Origin: Bog-473 sp963834405
GTDB taxonomy: Bacteria; Actinomycetota; Acidimicrobiia; Acidimicrobiales; RAAP-2
Reading direction: 5' to 3'
NCBI GenBank assembly: GCA_963834405.1
Contig: CAWIBX010000005.1
Span: 868,001 to 932,000, forward strand
Length of the DNA stretch: 64,000 nt
The position numbers and the translations under genes were made by a program. The notes beneath the pieces are model-generated. The model worked only from the letters and a program-made list of their open reading frames with translations, searched no databases and was not told where the DNA came from. Position 1 is the stretch's first letter, and every line of letters starts with the position of its first letter. Of the stretch, positions 1 through 8,194 are shown one piece after another.

Positions 1-537
1 GGGATCGGCCACCTTGAGCACTCCCCGGATGGCCGAGCGGATGAGGGTAACCGTGTCCATGGTGGCCACCGCGTCATAGAGCGGAGTCGAGTCCAATACG
101 CGCTTGCGTCCGACGAGTCCGGCCTCTTTGGCCGCGTCGCGGGTGACGTCGAAGATGCGGTTGGGAGCGACCGAGTGGCGCAGGCGCTCGCGCATGTCGA
201 CGAGCACGGTATGGGCGAATCTCGTCCACCCTTCGGTGTCATAGCCGCCGACGCCCGCCGCGTAGCGCCAGCGGGTGTCGAAGCAGTAGCGCTCGACCGC
301 CTCGCGGTCAGAGAGCCCCTCGAGACGCTGGAGCACCATGGCCACGGCCACGACCGAGGGCGGCACCGAGCGCCGGCCCGAGTCCTCGAAGAGGTCGGCG
401 AAGGCCTCGTCGGGGAAGAGGCGCTCCCGCTCACGGTGCAAGAACGCGTAGATCGAGTGTGCCTCGAGCGTCTCGTCGCAGAACCTGGTCACGTCGTCGA
501 ACAGGTCGCCCTGTTTGTTCGCCACGCCGAGCGTCAT
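1..537 (-). CDS. IS1182-like transposase, N-terminal part (runs off left edge)
   Basis: The reading frame is open from an ATG at 537 to the first base of the window (179 codons), preceded by a GGAGGG ribosome site. The protein has the DUF772-type N-terminal region of IS1182/IS5-like DDE transposases: a segment SGRRSVPPSVVAVAMVLQ near residue 53, then LSDREAVERYCFDTRWRYA, and later GRKRVLDSTPLYDAV, where the Asp-Ser of VLDST is the expected first catalytic Asp. The catalytic C-terminal half lies outside the window, so intactness is unknown. It marks a mobile element bordering the catabolic region. Confidence 0.75.
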   Translation of the reverse strand, partial: MTLGVANKQGDLFDDVTRFCDETLEAHSIYAFLHRERERLFPDEAFADLFEDSGRRSVPPSVVAVAMVLQRLEGLSDREAVERYCFDTRWRYAAGVGGYDTEGWTRFAHTVLVDMRERLRHSVAPNRIFDVTRDAAKEAGLVGRKRVLDSTPLYDAVATMDTVTLIRSAIRGVLKVADP

Positions 538-552
538 CGGTCCCTCCAGATC

Positions 553-576
553 GAGAACTACAAGGTTGTAATTCTC
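553..576. promoter_or_regulatory. 24-bp inverted repeat upstream of the transposase
   Basis: Arms GAGAACTACAA and TTGTAATTCTC flank a GG centre and pair with one mismatch. It lies 15 bp upstream of the transposase start, so it may be an operator or a subterminal transposase site. I could not define the end of the insertion sequence. Confidence 0.4.
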
Positions 577-717
577 TCAGATCCGGACCAAGATCGCGAA
601 TCGAACGCCACGCGGTCAGCGTGCCCGATCACGCGAAAGACACCACCCACCTAGACCCAGCTCACACGGCCTTCCCGGCGTCCCAGGACGGGACTGGCCC
701 GACGCCGCCCGATCCGA

Positions 718-740
718 TAATATTGACGTCGAAGTTGAAA
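718..740 (+). promoter_or_regulatory. -10 box TAATAT overlapping regulon operator (site 1)
   Basis: TAATAT (718-723) runs into TTGACGTCGAAGTTGA (723-738), a copy of the 16-bp palindrome found at seven other promoters here; its right arm is the poorer one. Predicted transcription start is near 732, giving a leader of about 45 nt to the amidohydrolase ATG at 777. Confidence 0.6.
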
Positions 741-776
741 ACCTGATCCGTCAGCGTTTGGATCCCGGAGGTGGCC

Positions 777-1982
777 ATGCCCAGCACCGTTGTCGACTTT
801 CCCGTGTTCGACGCCGACAACCACATGTACGAGACGACGGACGCGTTCACGAAGTACCTGCCGAAGGGGTACGAAGGTCTCGTCAAGTACGTCCAGGTGA
901 ACGGGCGCACCAAGATCGCGTTGCGCAACGTCATTTCGGATTACATCCCGAACCCGACCTTCGAGGTGGTCGGCCGGCCCGGTGCGCAGGAGGCGTACTT
1001 CAAGGAGGGTAACCCCGAGGGCAAGTCCCGCCGCGAGATGATCGGAGAGGCGATCCGCTCGCCCGAAGGGTTCTTCGCCCCCGAGCCCCGGCTCAAGATC
1101 ATGGACGAGCTCGGTCTCGACCGCGCCCTCATGTGGCCGACGCTGGCCAGCCTGCTCGAGGAGCGTCTGTGGGACGACCCCAAGGCGACGCACGCCGTCG
1201 TGCACGCGCTCAACCAGTGGATGCACGAGCACTGGACCTTCAACTACGAGGGGCGCATCTTCCCGACGCCCATCATCACGCTGCCGATCGTCGACGAGGC
1301 GATCAGGGAGCTGGAGTGGGTCCTGGAGCGCGGTGCCAAGATCGTCCTGATCCGCCCGGCGCCGGTGCCGGGCTACGAGGGCCGGCGCTCCTTCGCGCTC
1401 CCCGAGTTCGACCCCTTCTGGCAGCGGGTCGCCGCAGCGGACATCGCCGTGGGCATGCACGCGTCGGACGACGGGATGACCCGCTATTACAACGACTGGA
1501 CCGGGAATCATGGTGGCGAGCTCCTGCCCTTCTCCGGTGGCAGGTCGGCCTTCTCGGACATCGCCCACTCGCAGAGCCGCGGGATCTTCGACGCGATGGC
1601 GTCGCTCATCGGGCACGGACTCCTGACCCGGTTCCCGACGCTGCGGATCCTGCCCGTCGAGAACGGCTCCGCCTGGGTGCGGCCGATCGTCGAGGCGCTC
1701 ACGCACTCCTACGAGCGTGAGCCCTCCCTCTACGACGAGGACCCGTTCATGGTGCTCAAGCGCAACATCTGGGTGCACCCGTTCCACGAGGACGACCCGA
1801 TCGGCCTCATCGACCTGATCGGGGCGGACCGGGTCGTGTTCGGCTCCGATTACCCGCACATTGAGGGGATGTCCGAGCCGCTCACCTACGTCAAGGAGCT
1901 CGACGGCCTGCCGCACGAGGACGTGGCCAAGGTGATGGGCGGCAACCTGGCCGAGGTCATGAAGGTCCCGTTCGCCGCCTGA
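777..1982 (+). CDS. Amidohydrolase family protein (amidohydrolase_2 / decarboxylase-like)
   Basis: A metal-dependent TIM-barrel hydrolase or decarboxylase of the ACMSD/resorcylate-decarboxylase type, about 401 residues. Visible: VFDADNHMYE near the N-terminus (the D-x-H variant of the HxH metal site), GMHAS in the middle, and FGSDYPH near residue 355, the usual metal-binding Asp. I chose ATG 777 because GGAGG (767-771) is correctly spaced; GTG 771 overlaps that ribosome site. It closely resembles the protein at 31847-33052 (shared GRTKI, YIPNPTFEV, GAQE.YF, LASLLEER, IRPAPVPGY), so the two are paralogues under the same operator. In actinomycetes such proteins often sit beside Ltp2/acyl-CoA dehydrogenase genes; the substrate is unknown. 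Confidence 0.8.
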   Translation: MPSTVVDFPVFDADNHMYETTDAFTKYLPKGYEGLVKYVQVNGRTKIALRNVISDYIPNPTFEVVGRPGAQEAYFKEGNPEGKSRREMIGEAIRSPEGFFAPEPRLKIMDELGLDRALMWPTLASLLEERLWDDPKATHAVVHALNQWMHEHWTFNYEGRIFPTPIITLPIVDEAIRELEWVLERGAKIVLIRPAPVPGYEGRRSFALPEFDPFWQRVAAADIAVGMHASDDGMTRYYNDWTGNHGGELLPFSGGRSAFSDIAHSQSRGIFDAMASLIGHGLLTRFPTLRILPVENGSAWVRPIVEALTHSYEREPSLYDEDPFMVLKRNIWVHPFHEDDPIGLIDLIGADRVVFGSDYPHIEGMSEPLTYVKELDGLPHEDVAKVMGGNLAEVMKVPFAA

Positions 1983-2015
1983 ACCACGCCGTAGGGGGCG
2001 CGACCACCTGCAGGG

Positions 2016-2039
2016 ACCGGGAACGTAACCTGTCCCGGT
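2016..2039. terminator. Possible hairpin between amidohydrolase and binding protein
   Basis: ACCGGGA and TCCCGGT form a 7-bp stem with a 10-nt loop, followed by TTTCGGG. No strong U-tract, so termination would be weak; read-through to the binding-protein gene is possible. Confidence 0.35.
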
Positions 2040-2136
2040 TTCGGGCCCGCATGGAGCGGAGCCTGAGCCGGCGGGGGCTCGTACGTACACCGGGGCGGAG
2101 TAGCTCACCTACAACCGCACGCAGAGAAAGGCACAC

Positions 2137-3405
2137 ATGCGTAAGGCACTGGCGGCATGCGCCGCCCTCCTCGTTTCCGCGGGCGGTCTGCTCGTGACCG
2201 CCGCCGGGCAGGCGGACGCGGCCCAGTCGGGACAGGGCGTGACCGCCGGCACCATCAAGGTCGGGATCACCTACCCCGACGTCGCGGCGATCAAGAACCT
2301 CATCAACGTCGACCCCGGCAACTACCAGGTCGCCTACACCGCGCTGTTCGACCAGATCAACGCGCACGGCGGACTGAACGGACGGAAGATCGTGGCCACG
2401 TTCGCGCCGGTCGACCCACTCGGAACGGCGGCCGCGGCCACCGCGTGCACCCAGCTGACCGAGGACGACAAGGTGTTCGCCGCCCTGGGGTTCTTCCAGC
2501 AGCCTGACACCGCCTGCTACCTGCAGACGCACAGTGTCCCGATCATCGGCGCGTCCCTTTCGGCCGCACAGGCCGCCCAGGCGACGGCTCCTTGGTACAA
2601 CCCCATCATCTCCGACAGTGACCTCGTTCCCAAGGAGATGGCCGTCTTCAAGCAGGAGGGTGTGTTCAGCGGCAAGAAGGTCGCGGTGGTCGGGACCAAC
2701 ATCGACCAGCCCGAGATCAACCTGGTGCTCCCCGCGCTCCACAAGGATGGTGTCGACGTGGTGCAGACCGCGGTCAACAGCGTGCCGGACACCGACACCA
2801 CCGCGCAGGTGCAGGAATACGGGACCATCGCCCAGCGGTTCCAGTCCGCCGGAGCGAACGTGGTCGTGGCTGTCGGCAACTCCGGCAACGGGTTCCCGTC
2901 GGCGCTCCAGAGCGTTCAGAGCACCTATCGGCCGCGCATCGTCGCAACCGACTCCGTTGACCTGGACGCCTACGTCTCGAACAAGGCCGGGTACACGCAG
3001 TCCATCCTCAAGGATGCGATCACCGCGGGCGGGTATCCTCCGCCGTCTGTCTGGTGGAACGACCCGGCGATGAAGAGCTGCGTCGCCACCATAAAGAAGG
3101 CCGAGCCGACCGCCGTCATCAACAACCCGGTCACAGCGACCTCGTCGACGCCGGTCACCTGGACCGCGCCGCAGACCGCCTGCGCCCAGGTCACGCTGTT
3201 CGCGGACATCGTCAAGGCCGCCGGCAAGACCTTGAACAACCAGACTTTCGCCAAGGGTGCGGCCACGCTGACGCACGTGACGCTGCCGGGGGGCGGCGGC
3301 ACGTTCAATTTCTCGAAAGGGCACAACGACGGCGACGGGCCGGTGTTCGTCCTCGAGTGGAGCCCGTCGGCCAAGGTCCTGGCCTTGAAGACGACCGTCG
3401 GGTAG
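2137..3405 (+). CDS. Branched-chain amino acid-type ABC transporter substrate-binding protein
   Basis: A 422-residue Peripla_BP_6-type extracytoplasmic binding protein. The first ~30 residues form a signal peptide (MRKALAACAALL..., AxA-type cleavage near ADA-A) with no lipobox Cys at the cleavage site. The start of the mature domain, TAGTIKVGITYPDV, and the INAHGGLNGRKI segment are typical of Liv binding proteins. AGAAAGG precedes ATG 2137. No permease or ATPase is adjacent; it may work with one of the two Liv transporters further on. Such proteins in catabolic clusters often bind aromatic or other carboxylates rather than amino acids, so the ligand is left open. Confidence 0.85.
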   Translation: MRKALAACAALLVSAGGLLVTAAGQADAAQSGQGVTAGTIKVGITYPDVAAIKNLINVDPGNYQVAYTALFDQINAHGGLNGRKIVATFAPVDPLGTAAAATACTQLTEDDKVFAALGFFQQPDTACYLQTHSVPIIGASLSAAQAAQATAPWYNPIISDSDLVPKEMAVFKQEGVFSGKKVAVVGTNIDQPEINLVLPALHKDGVDVVQTAVNSVPDTDTTAQVQEYGTIAQRFQSAGANVVVAVGNSGNGFPSALQSVQSTYRPRIVATDSVDLDAYVSNKAGYTQSILKDAITAGGYPPPSVWWNDPAMKSCVATIKKAEPTAVINNPVTATSSTPVTWTAPQTACAQVTLFADIVKAAGKTLNNQTFAKGAATLTHVTLPGGGGTFNFSKGHNDGDGPVFVLEWSPSAKVLALKTTVG

Positions 3406-3430
3406 GCGCCGCTCCGCGGGTGAGACTTCC

Positions 3431-4576
3431 CTAGGTCGAGACGATGGCCACGCCGGCCGTGCCCGGTGCGCCGTAGAGCTGGCCGTAGCCGACCCGCGGC
3501 GCGCCCGGCACCTGCCGGTCGCCGGCCGCGCCGCGGAGCTGGAGCACGAGCTCGTGGACCTGGCGCAGGCCTGACGCACCGATGGGCTCGCCGTTGGCGA
3601 TGAGCCCGCCGTCGGTGTTGACCGGGAGGCTGCCGCCGATTTCGGTGGCGCCCTCGGCCAAGAGGGCCTCCTGCTCGCCGTCCTTGCAGAAGCCGTTCTC
3701 GGCCATGTGGATGACCTCGGCCCCCGCGTCGGTGTCCTGGAGCTGCACGACGTCGACGTCCTCGGGGCCGAGGCCGGCGATCCGGTAGGCGGCGCGCGAC
3801 GCGTCCACGGTGGGGGCGTCGGCCCGTTCCAGCGGGAGCCACGGGCTGTGCACCTCGAAGGCCCCGAGGCGCCGCGTGCGCACGACGGACGCCTTGAGGT
3901 AGAGGGGCGTCTTCGTGTAGCGGTGTGCGACCTCGGCTCGGCACAAGACGGCCGCCGCCGCCCCCTCGTCCGGCGCGCAGAACATGAACTGGGTCAGGGG
4001 GTCGTTGACCATCGGCGACTCCAGGATCGCGTCCTCGCTGAGCGGCTTCCGGCGGAAGGCGTTGGGGTTGCGCTCGCCGTTGCGGTAGTTCTTGGCGGCC
4101 ACCCGGGCCAGCGTCCGGGGCGTGATGCCGAAGTCGTGCATGTAACGCTGGATCTTCATGGCGAAGAACTTGGGGGTGAGGAAGAGCCCGGTCTCCCCGT
4201 ACCAGCTGGGGACCCCGTACAAAACCGGGTCCGCCGCGAACGCACCCGGCAGGTGCTTGTCCATGCCGATGGCGACGCCGACGTCGTACTCGCCCAGGCG
4301 AAGGGTGTTCGCAGCCTGGGTCAACGCACTGGCGGCGGTGGCGCAGCCGTTGTAGACGTCGGTGAACGGCAGCCCGGTCAGGCCGAGATAGTTGACGACC
4401 GCGTCGGGGTTGTCCACCTCGTAGCTCCCGCCGAACGCGAATTGGACGTCCTTCCACGTGATCCCGGCGTCGGCCAGCGCCAGCCGGGTGGCCTTGGCCG
4501 CCATCTCAATGGCGGACGTTCCGGGGAAGCGGCCGAACGGGTGCAGGCCCACACCGATGATGGCGACGTCGTCCAT
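3431..4576 (-). CDS. Thiolase-fold protein, SCP2-thiolase/Ltp2-like (possible retro-aldolase)
   Basis: 381 residues of the SCP-x/lipid-transfer thiolase family. It begins MDDVAIIGVGLHPFGRF and keeps the nucleophile region NGCATAAS (Cys about 78). The usual second catalytic motif GHP is changed to NGEPIGASG, and the C-terminal Cys-Gly-Gly motif is replaced by GAPGTAG. Loss of these residues is what is seen in Ltp2-type proteins that act as aldolases with a DUF35 partner to shorten steroid side chains. The DUF35 gene lies 3 nt upstream on the same strand, supporting a complex. I infer a retro-aldolase or non-thiolytic role; a residual thiolase cannot be excluded. Confidence 0.8.
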   Translation of the reverse strand: MDDVAIIGVGLHPFGRFPGTSAIEMAAKATRLALADAGITWKDVQFAFGGSYEVDNPDAVVNYLGLTGLPFTDVYNGCATAASALTQAANTLRLGEYDVGVAIGMDKHLPGAFAADPVLYGVPSWYGETGLFLTPKFFAMKIQRYMHDFGITPRTLARVAAKNYRNGERNPNAFRRKPLSEDAILESPMVNDPLTQFMFCAPDEGAAAAVLCRAEVAHRYTKTPLYLKASVVRTRRLGAFEVHSPWLPLERADAPTVDASRAAYRIAGLGPEDVDVVQLQDTDAGAEVIHMAENGFCKDGEQEALLAEGATEIGGSLPVNTDGGLIANGEPIGASGLRQVHELVLQLRGAAGDRQVPGAPRVGYGQLYGAPGTAGVAIVST

Positions 4577-4579
4577 GGC

Positions 4580-5011
4580 TCAGGCCTCCTCGACGGGACG
4601 GAAGGCGTAGGTCAGCACCTCCGTGCCGTCCTCATCGGTGGCGAAGGGGACGACCGTCAGCTCCATCGCCATGCCGATCCGCAACTCCTGCTCCATGTCG
4701 CCGGCGAGGCGTGCCTCTATCCGGCCCTCGGGAAGCTCTATGAAGCCGACACCGTAGGGCTCGAACTCGTCCGCCGGCTCCCGGCCGATGTAGGGCGGGT
4801 TCTTGGGCTGGAAGCGCTGCCGCGTCCAGGTCCACAGGGTCCCGGTGCGGGACAGTTCGGTGGGTGTGACGGTGTCACTGCCGCAACGGGGACACGCGTC
4901 CTGGGCGGGGAAGGTGATGAACCCGCACGGCCCGCACCGCGTGGCCCGGAGGCGCGGTTCGTCCGAGGGCCACTCGACCAGGTCTTCGGCGACCACGCGT
5001 TGTGGGGTCAT
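4580..5011 (-). CDS. DUF35 / OB-fold zinc-ribbon partner of the thiolase-like protein
   Basis: 143 residues with a rubredoxin-like zinc ribbon (CGPCGF ... CPRCGS, about residues 26-43) followed by an OB-fold (GTLWTWTRQRF, YGVGFIELPEGRI). These proteins bind acyl-CoA and the thiolase-fold aldolase in ChsH2/Ltp2-like complexes. ATG 5011 is preceded by AGGGAG; a longer upstream reading frame has non-coding-like composition and was not used. The stop is 3 nt before the thiolase start, so the pair is co-translated. Confidence 0.88.
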   Translation of the reverse strand: MTPQRVVAEDLVEWPSDEPRLRATRCGPCGFITFPAQDACPRCGSDTVTPTELSRTGTLWTWTRQRFQPKNPPYIGREPADEFEPYGVGFIELPEGRIEARLAGDMEQELRIGMAMELTVVPFATDEDGTEVLTYAFRPVEEA

Positions 5012-5055
5012 GTGCACTCCCTTTCCCGTCTCACCGTCACTCGTCAGAAGGTAGA

Positions 5056-5541
5056 TCAGGCGGACATCTTGCGGAAGTCCCAGCTGACGATCTTGTGCGG
5101 CGTGATGCGGAGCCAGGCGTGCCGCCCGTCGTGGTGCATCCGACCGCCCGCGTACTTGGCGCCGAACAGCCGTTCCGGGATCTCGAGCTCCGCCACCGGC
5201 TCGCCGGTCCGCGGCACCTCGCCGACGGCCTCGGCCACGCCGCGGATCTCGACCCCGCGCAGCTCCATGAAGTCCTGGCCCGCGTCGACCACGACGCTGA
5301 CCCGGCCGTCGCGTTGCAGGTCCGCCCAGCGCTGGCTGTGCACCACCGAGGTGAGCCAGAGGCACGCACCGTCCCAGACGAACCAGAGCGGGGTCACGTG
5401 CGGCGCGCCGTCCGCCCCGGCGCTGGCCACCCGGCACGTCCGTTCGGCGCCGAGGAAACCGTCCCGCTCCTCGTCGTTCATGGCGATGCGGCGCCCGCGG
5501 CGCTGTGCCCGCAGCGCCGGGTCGGGCGCGGAGGTGCTCAT
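5056..5541 (-). CDS. PNPOx-like flavin/F420 split-barrel family protein
   Basis: About 161 residues. FLGAERTCRVASAGADGAPHVTPLWFVWDG is characteristic of the pyridoxamine-phosphate oxidase-like split barrel, a family that in actinomycetes includes F420- and FMN-dependent reductases (FDORs). The start ATG (5541) overlaps the stop of the upstream thioesterase gene in an ATGA junction, so the two are one operon. Cofactor and substrate cannot be read from sequence. Confidence 0.75.
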   Translation of the reverse strand: MSTSAPDPALRAQRRGRRIAMNDEERDGFLGAERTCRVASAGADGAPHVTPLWFVWDGACLWLTSVVHSQRWADLQRDGRVSVVVDAGQDFMELRGVEIRGVAEAVGEVPRTGEPVAELEIPERLFGAKYAGGRMHHDGRHAWLRITPHKIVSWDFRKMSA

Positions 5542-6350
5542 CCGCTGAAGAAGCGGCTGGTCGCCACGACGCAGAGGCGGTCCTCGTTGCCCTCGTCCCG
5601 TACCTCCACCCGGCCCAGCCCCTCGCGCACCTCGGCGCGGGCGACGGCCGGGCCCACCCGGACCGGCTGCAGGTAGCGCATGTCGAGCGAGGACACCGTG
5701 GCCCCGGGCACCAGCGACAGCAGGGCCTCTTCGACGGTCAGCGCGATGAGCCCGCCGTTCAGCGTGTTGGACGCGTTCAGTTTTTCGTCGGAGTGCGACA
5801 CCGCGGCGACGCCCGGCGCCAGGCGCTCGCACCCGGCCCGTGCGGCGAACGGCACGGTCAGCCGTCCGCGCTCCGTCGGCGTCGCCTGGTCCCAGTTCTT
5901 CGGCATCTGAATGGTCAGCCGCTCGTCCGGCGCCGGCACGAACGTCGCGGCGGCGAAGCCGACCGGGTCACCCTCGCCCGTCTCGAAGTTCACCGAGGCG
6001 ACGAAGACGGAACGCCCCGCCTTCACGATCCGGCCCGAACCGGTGATCGCGCCGCCGCCCGGGGCCGGCCGGTAGAGGTGGATGTCGAGCTCGAGCGTCA
6101 CCGGGACGCGCGGGCTGATGGTGTCCACCGCGAGATGGCCCGCCAGCACGTCGGCCCAGATGGCGAGGATGGAGGTCCGCAGATGCCCCGTCCCCGGGAC
6201 GTGCATCTCCGGCGTGACCGACGCGGACCCCCGCAGTCCGTCGTCGGAGCGGACGACGTCCCACCCCAGGTCCTGCAGCACGTGCCGCCGCGCCGCCACG
6301 ACGTCGGCATGGCCCTGCGCCGACGCGGTCATCCGTTCAGCCTGCGCCAT
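5538..6350 (-). CDS. Double-hotdog thioesterase-family protein
   Basis: 270 residues with two hotdog-like halves; the second holds KLNASNTLNGGLIALTVEEAL and the closing strand SLDMRYLQPVRVGPAVARAEV, as in PaaI/YiiD-like acyl-CoA thioesterases. It probably hydrolyses a pathway CoA-ester. The ATG at 6350 is exactly 8 nt after a -10-like TACAGT (6364-6359 on this strand), so the mRNA is predicted to be leaderless; the next in-frame ATG is 6332. It is the first gene of a transcript that continues into the split-barrel gene and possibly the DUF35-thiolase pair. Confidence 0.75.
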   Translation of the reverse strand: MAQAERMTASAQGHADVVAARRHVLQDLGWDVVRSDDGLRGSASVTPEMHVPGTGHLRTSILAIWADVLAGHLAVDTISPRVPVTLELDIHLYRPAPGGGAITGSGRIVKAGRSVFVASVNFETGEGDPVGFAAATFVPAPDERLTIQMPKNWDQATPTERGRLTVPFAARAGCERLAPGVAAVSHSDEKLNASNTLNGGLIALTVEEALLSLVPGATVSSLDMRYLQPVRVGPAVARAEVREGLGRVEVRDEGNEDRLCVVATSRFFSG

Positions 6351-6358
6351 CGCCCGCC

Positions 6359-6387
6359 ACTGTACTCGGAGTTGACGTCGACGTCAC
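6359..6387 (-). promoter_or_regulatory. Promoter with regulon operator (site 2)
   Basis: TTGACGTCGACGTCAC (6372-6387) is a near-perfect copy of the palindrome. On the minus strand it covers the -35 region, and TACAGT (6364-6359) is the -10, 8 nt before ATG 6350. Confidence 0.65.
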
Positions 6388-6409
6388 AATCAAGAGGAGG
6401 CCGGTCGCC

Positions 6410-7684
6410 TCACTCGGCGTAGGGCCGGTCGAGCAGCGAGACACCCTGCTGCAGGGCGGTCAACGAGAACCCCGCCGTGCGCCGGTAGTCCTCGGTGACC
6501 CGGGCGATCTCCTCGGGCGTGATCACCGCCGCGATGTCGGCGAAGCCGTCGGGCGCCCGCTGCTCCACCAGGAGCATGGGGACCTCGGGGCCGAGGCCGC
6601 GATTGGCCTGCACGACCGCCGCCGTGGCGGGCCGCCGCACGGACTCGTAGCGGGCCAACGCCTCGTCGAGGTCGCCGGGGTGCAAGCGGATGCATCCGGC
6701 CAGGACGCGCGCGTCCAGGATCGCCTGTGACGCGCCGTTGGACCCGATCGGGTACATCGGGTGGGCGGCGTCGCCGAGCAGAGTGCTGCGCCCGAACGTC
6801 CAGCGCGGTAGCGGGTCGCGGTCGACCATCGGGTAGAGGTACGTCCGCGGTGCGGCACGGACGATGGCGGGCACGTCGAGCCATCCGAAGTCCCAGTCCT
6901 CGAACGCCGGCAGGAAGTCGTCCAGCGATCCGGCGCGGTTCCAGTCCTCCGTGCCCGCCAGGCCGGAGTCCGGCCGCCGCAACTCCGCGATGAAGTTGAA
7001 CGACTGGGTCCCGTCCGGCCGGTCGGCGACCGGGTAGCCGACGAACTTCTGCTCGGGGTGGCCGGCCCAGATCATGGTGCGGCCGTCGAGGACGGGAGGC
7101 AGCTCTGCCAGGCCGCGCCACAGCAGCGACCCGTTCCACAAGAGCGGCCCCTCGTCGGGGTAGTGCTGGGCGCGGGCAGCGCTGTGGATGCCGTCGGCGG
7201 CGACCACCAGGTCGGCCGCCACGTCGCCGTCCTCGAACACCGCCGTCGGGCACGGCCCCGCGGTCTCTATCCGGACCAGCCGCCGCCCGAGGTGCACGGC
7301 GTCGCGCCCGAGCCGGTCGGCCACAGCCTGGAGCAGGACCTCCTGCAGGACGCCCCGGTGGATCGACAGTTGGGGCCAGGGGTACCCGGCGGCCGTGCCG
7401 CGGGGCTCCCGCCAGATCTCCTGCCCCCGCCGCGTGCAGTAGAGGAGCTGCGAGGGAGCCACCGACCGCGCATAGAGCTCGCCGAGCAGGCCCATCGCGT
7501 CGAGCTCTCGCACCGCGTGCGGGAGCAGGTTGATGCCGACGCCGAGCGGGCGCAACTCTCCGACGCTGTCGAAGATCTCCACCCGGACTCCCGCCTCGTG
7601 GAGGCTCAGCGCCGCGGCCAGGCCCCCGATGCCTGCCCCGACGACCAGCGCACCCGGCCCGGACGCGGCCGCCGGGCCGCTCAC
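6410..7684 (-). CDS. FAD-dependent aromatic-ring-type monooxygenase
   Basis: 424 residues of the FAD-binding_3 (PHBH-like) hydroxylase family. Visible: the dinucleotide-binding GAGIGGLAAALSLHEAG near the N-terminus, DLVVAADGIHSAAR (DG motif) and TLLGDAAHPMYPIGSNGASQA (GD motif). It would use NAD(P)H and O2 to hydroxylate a ring. The start is GTG 7684, forming a GTGA overlap with the stop of the DUF3237 gene; a longer frame reads through that gene and was rejected. Co-transcribed with the DUF3237 protein. Confidence 0.85.
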   Translation of the reverse strand: MSGPAAASGPGALVVGAGIGGLAAALSLHEAGVRVEIFDSVGELRPLGVGINLLPHAVRELDAMGLLGELYARSVAPSQLLYCTRRGQEIWREPRGTAAGYPWPQLSIHRGVLQEVLLQAVADRLGRDAVHLGRRLVRIETAGPCPTAVFEDGDVAADLVVAADGIHSAARAQHYPDEGPLLWNGSLLWRGLAELPPVLDGRTMIWAGHPEQKFVGYPVADRPDGTQSFNFIAELRRPDSGLAGTEDWNRAGSLDDFLPAFEDWDFGWLDVPAIVRAAPRTYLYPMVDRDPLPRWTFGRSTLLGDAAHPMYPIGSNGASQAILDARVLAGCIRLHPGDLDEALARYESVRRPATAAVVQANRGLGPEVPMLLVEQRAPDGFADIAAVITPEEIARVTEDYRRTAGFSLTALQQGVSLLDRPYAE

Positions 7685-8139
7685 AACACCTGATGGACGT
7701 CGATGGTCACGTCCGACCGGTCGCGTCGCCCGGTCGAGATCCCCAGCAGGTCGTTCAGCCAGGCCAGCCACGCCGCTGCGGTCGTGAACCGAACGTGGGT
7801 CCGGAAGTAGTACTCGTCCGGATCCACCTCGTCTCCCCGGGCCAGCCGCTCGGCCACCTCGGGTGCGGCCTTGCGGAGCCCGACCGAACGCACCTCTATC
7901 AGCTCACCGCCGTCGGTCGAGAGCGTGTAGTGCGCGTCGATCTCGAGCGTGCCGTCCGCGCGCATCGTCTGCCAGTCGACGCCGCCCTCCAGGATGGTTC
8001 CCTGCATCCCTTGCAGTCCCTCACGTCCCTCGAAGGTGCCGCCCTCGAAGGGGACGTAGCGACGCCCCCCGCCCAGGTCGACGACCGGGCGCACGCGCAC
8101 CCGAATGGACAGCAGCTCGCGCAGCGCGACCGGACGCAT
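7681..8139 (-). CDS. DUF3237 domain protein
   Basis: 152 residues matching DUF3237: LREL.SIRVRVRPVVDLG, GRRYVPFEGGTFEG and WQTMRADGTLEIDAHYTL. No catalytic role is established for this family; it is often found next to flavin monooxygenases and reductases in aromatic pathways, as here. ATG 8139 has an AAGGGA ribosome site; an in-frame ATG at 8178 would add 13 residues. Confidence 0.75.
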   Translation of the reverse strand: MRPVALRELLSIRVRVRPVVDLGGGRRYVPFEGGTFEGREGLQGMQGTILEGGVDWQTMRADGTLEIDAHYTLSTDGGELIEVRSVGLRKAAPEVAERLARGDEVDPDEYYFRTHVRFTTAAAWLAWLNDLLGISTGRRDRSDVTIDVHQVL

Positions 8140-8194
8140 GACGGTTCCCTTGGGATCTTCTGCCGGGTCCGGCACCACCGCGTGGTGCCGGCGC

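Noticed and set aside
651..2108. Long minus-strand open frame of 485 codons opposite the amidohydrolase
   Set aside because: Arg/Val/Asp-rich shadow of the high-GC plus-strand gene; the plus-strand frame has family motifs.
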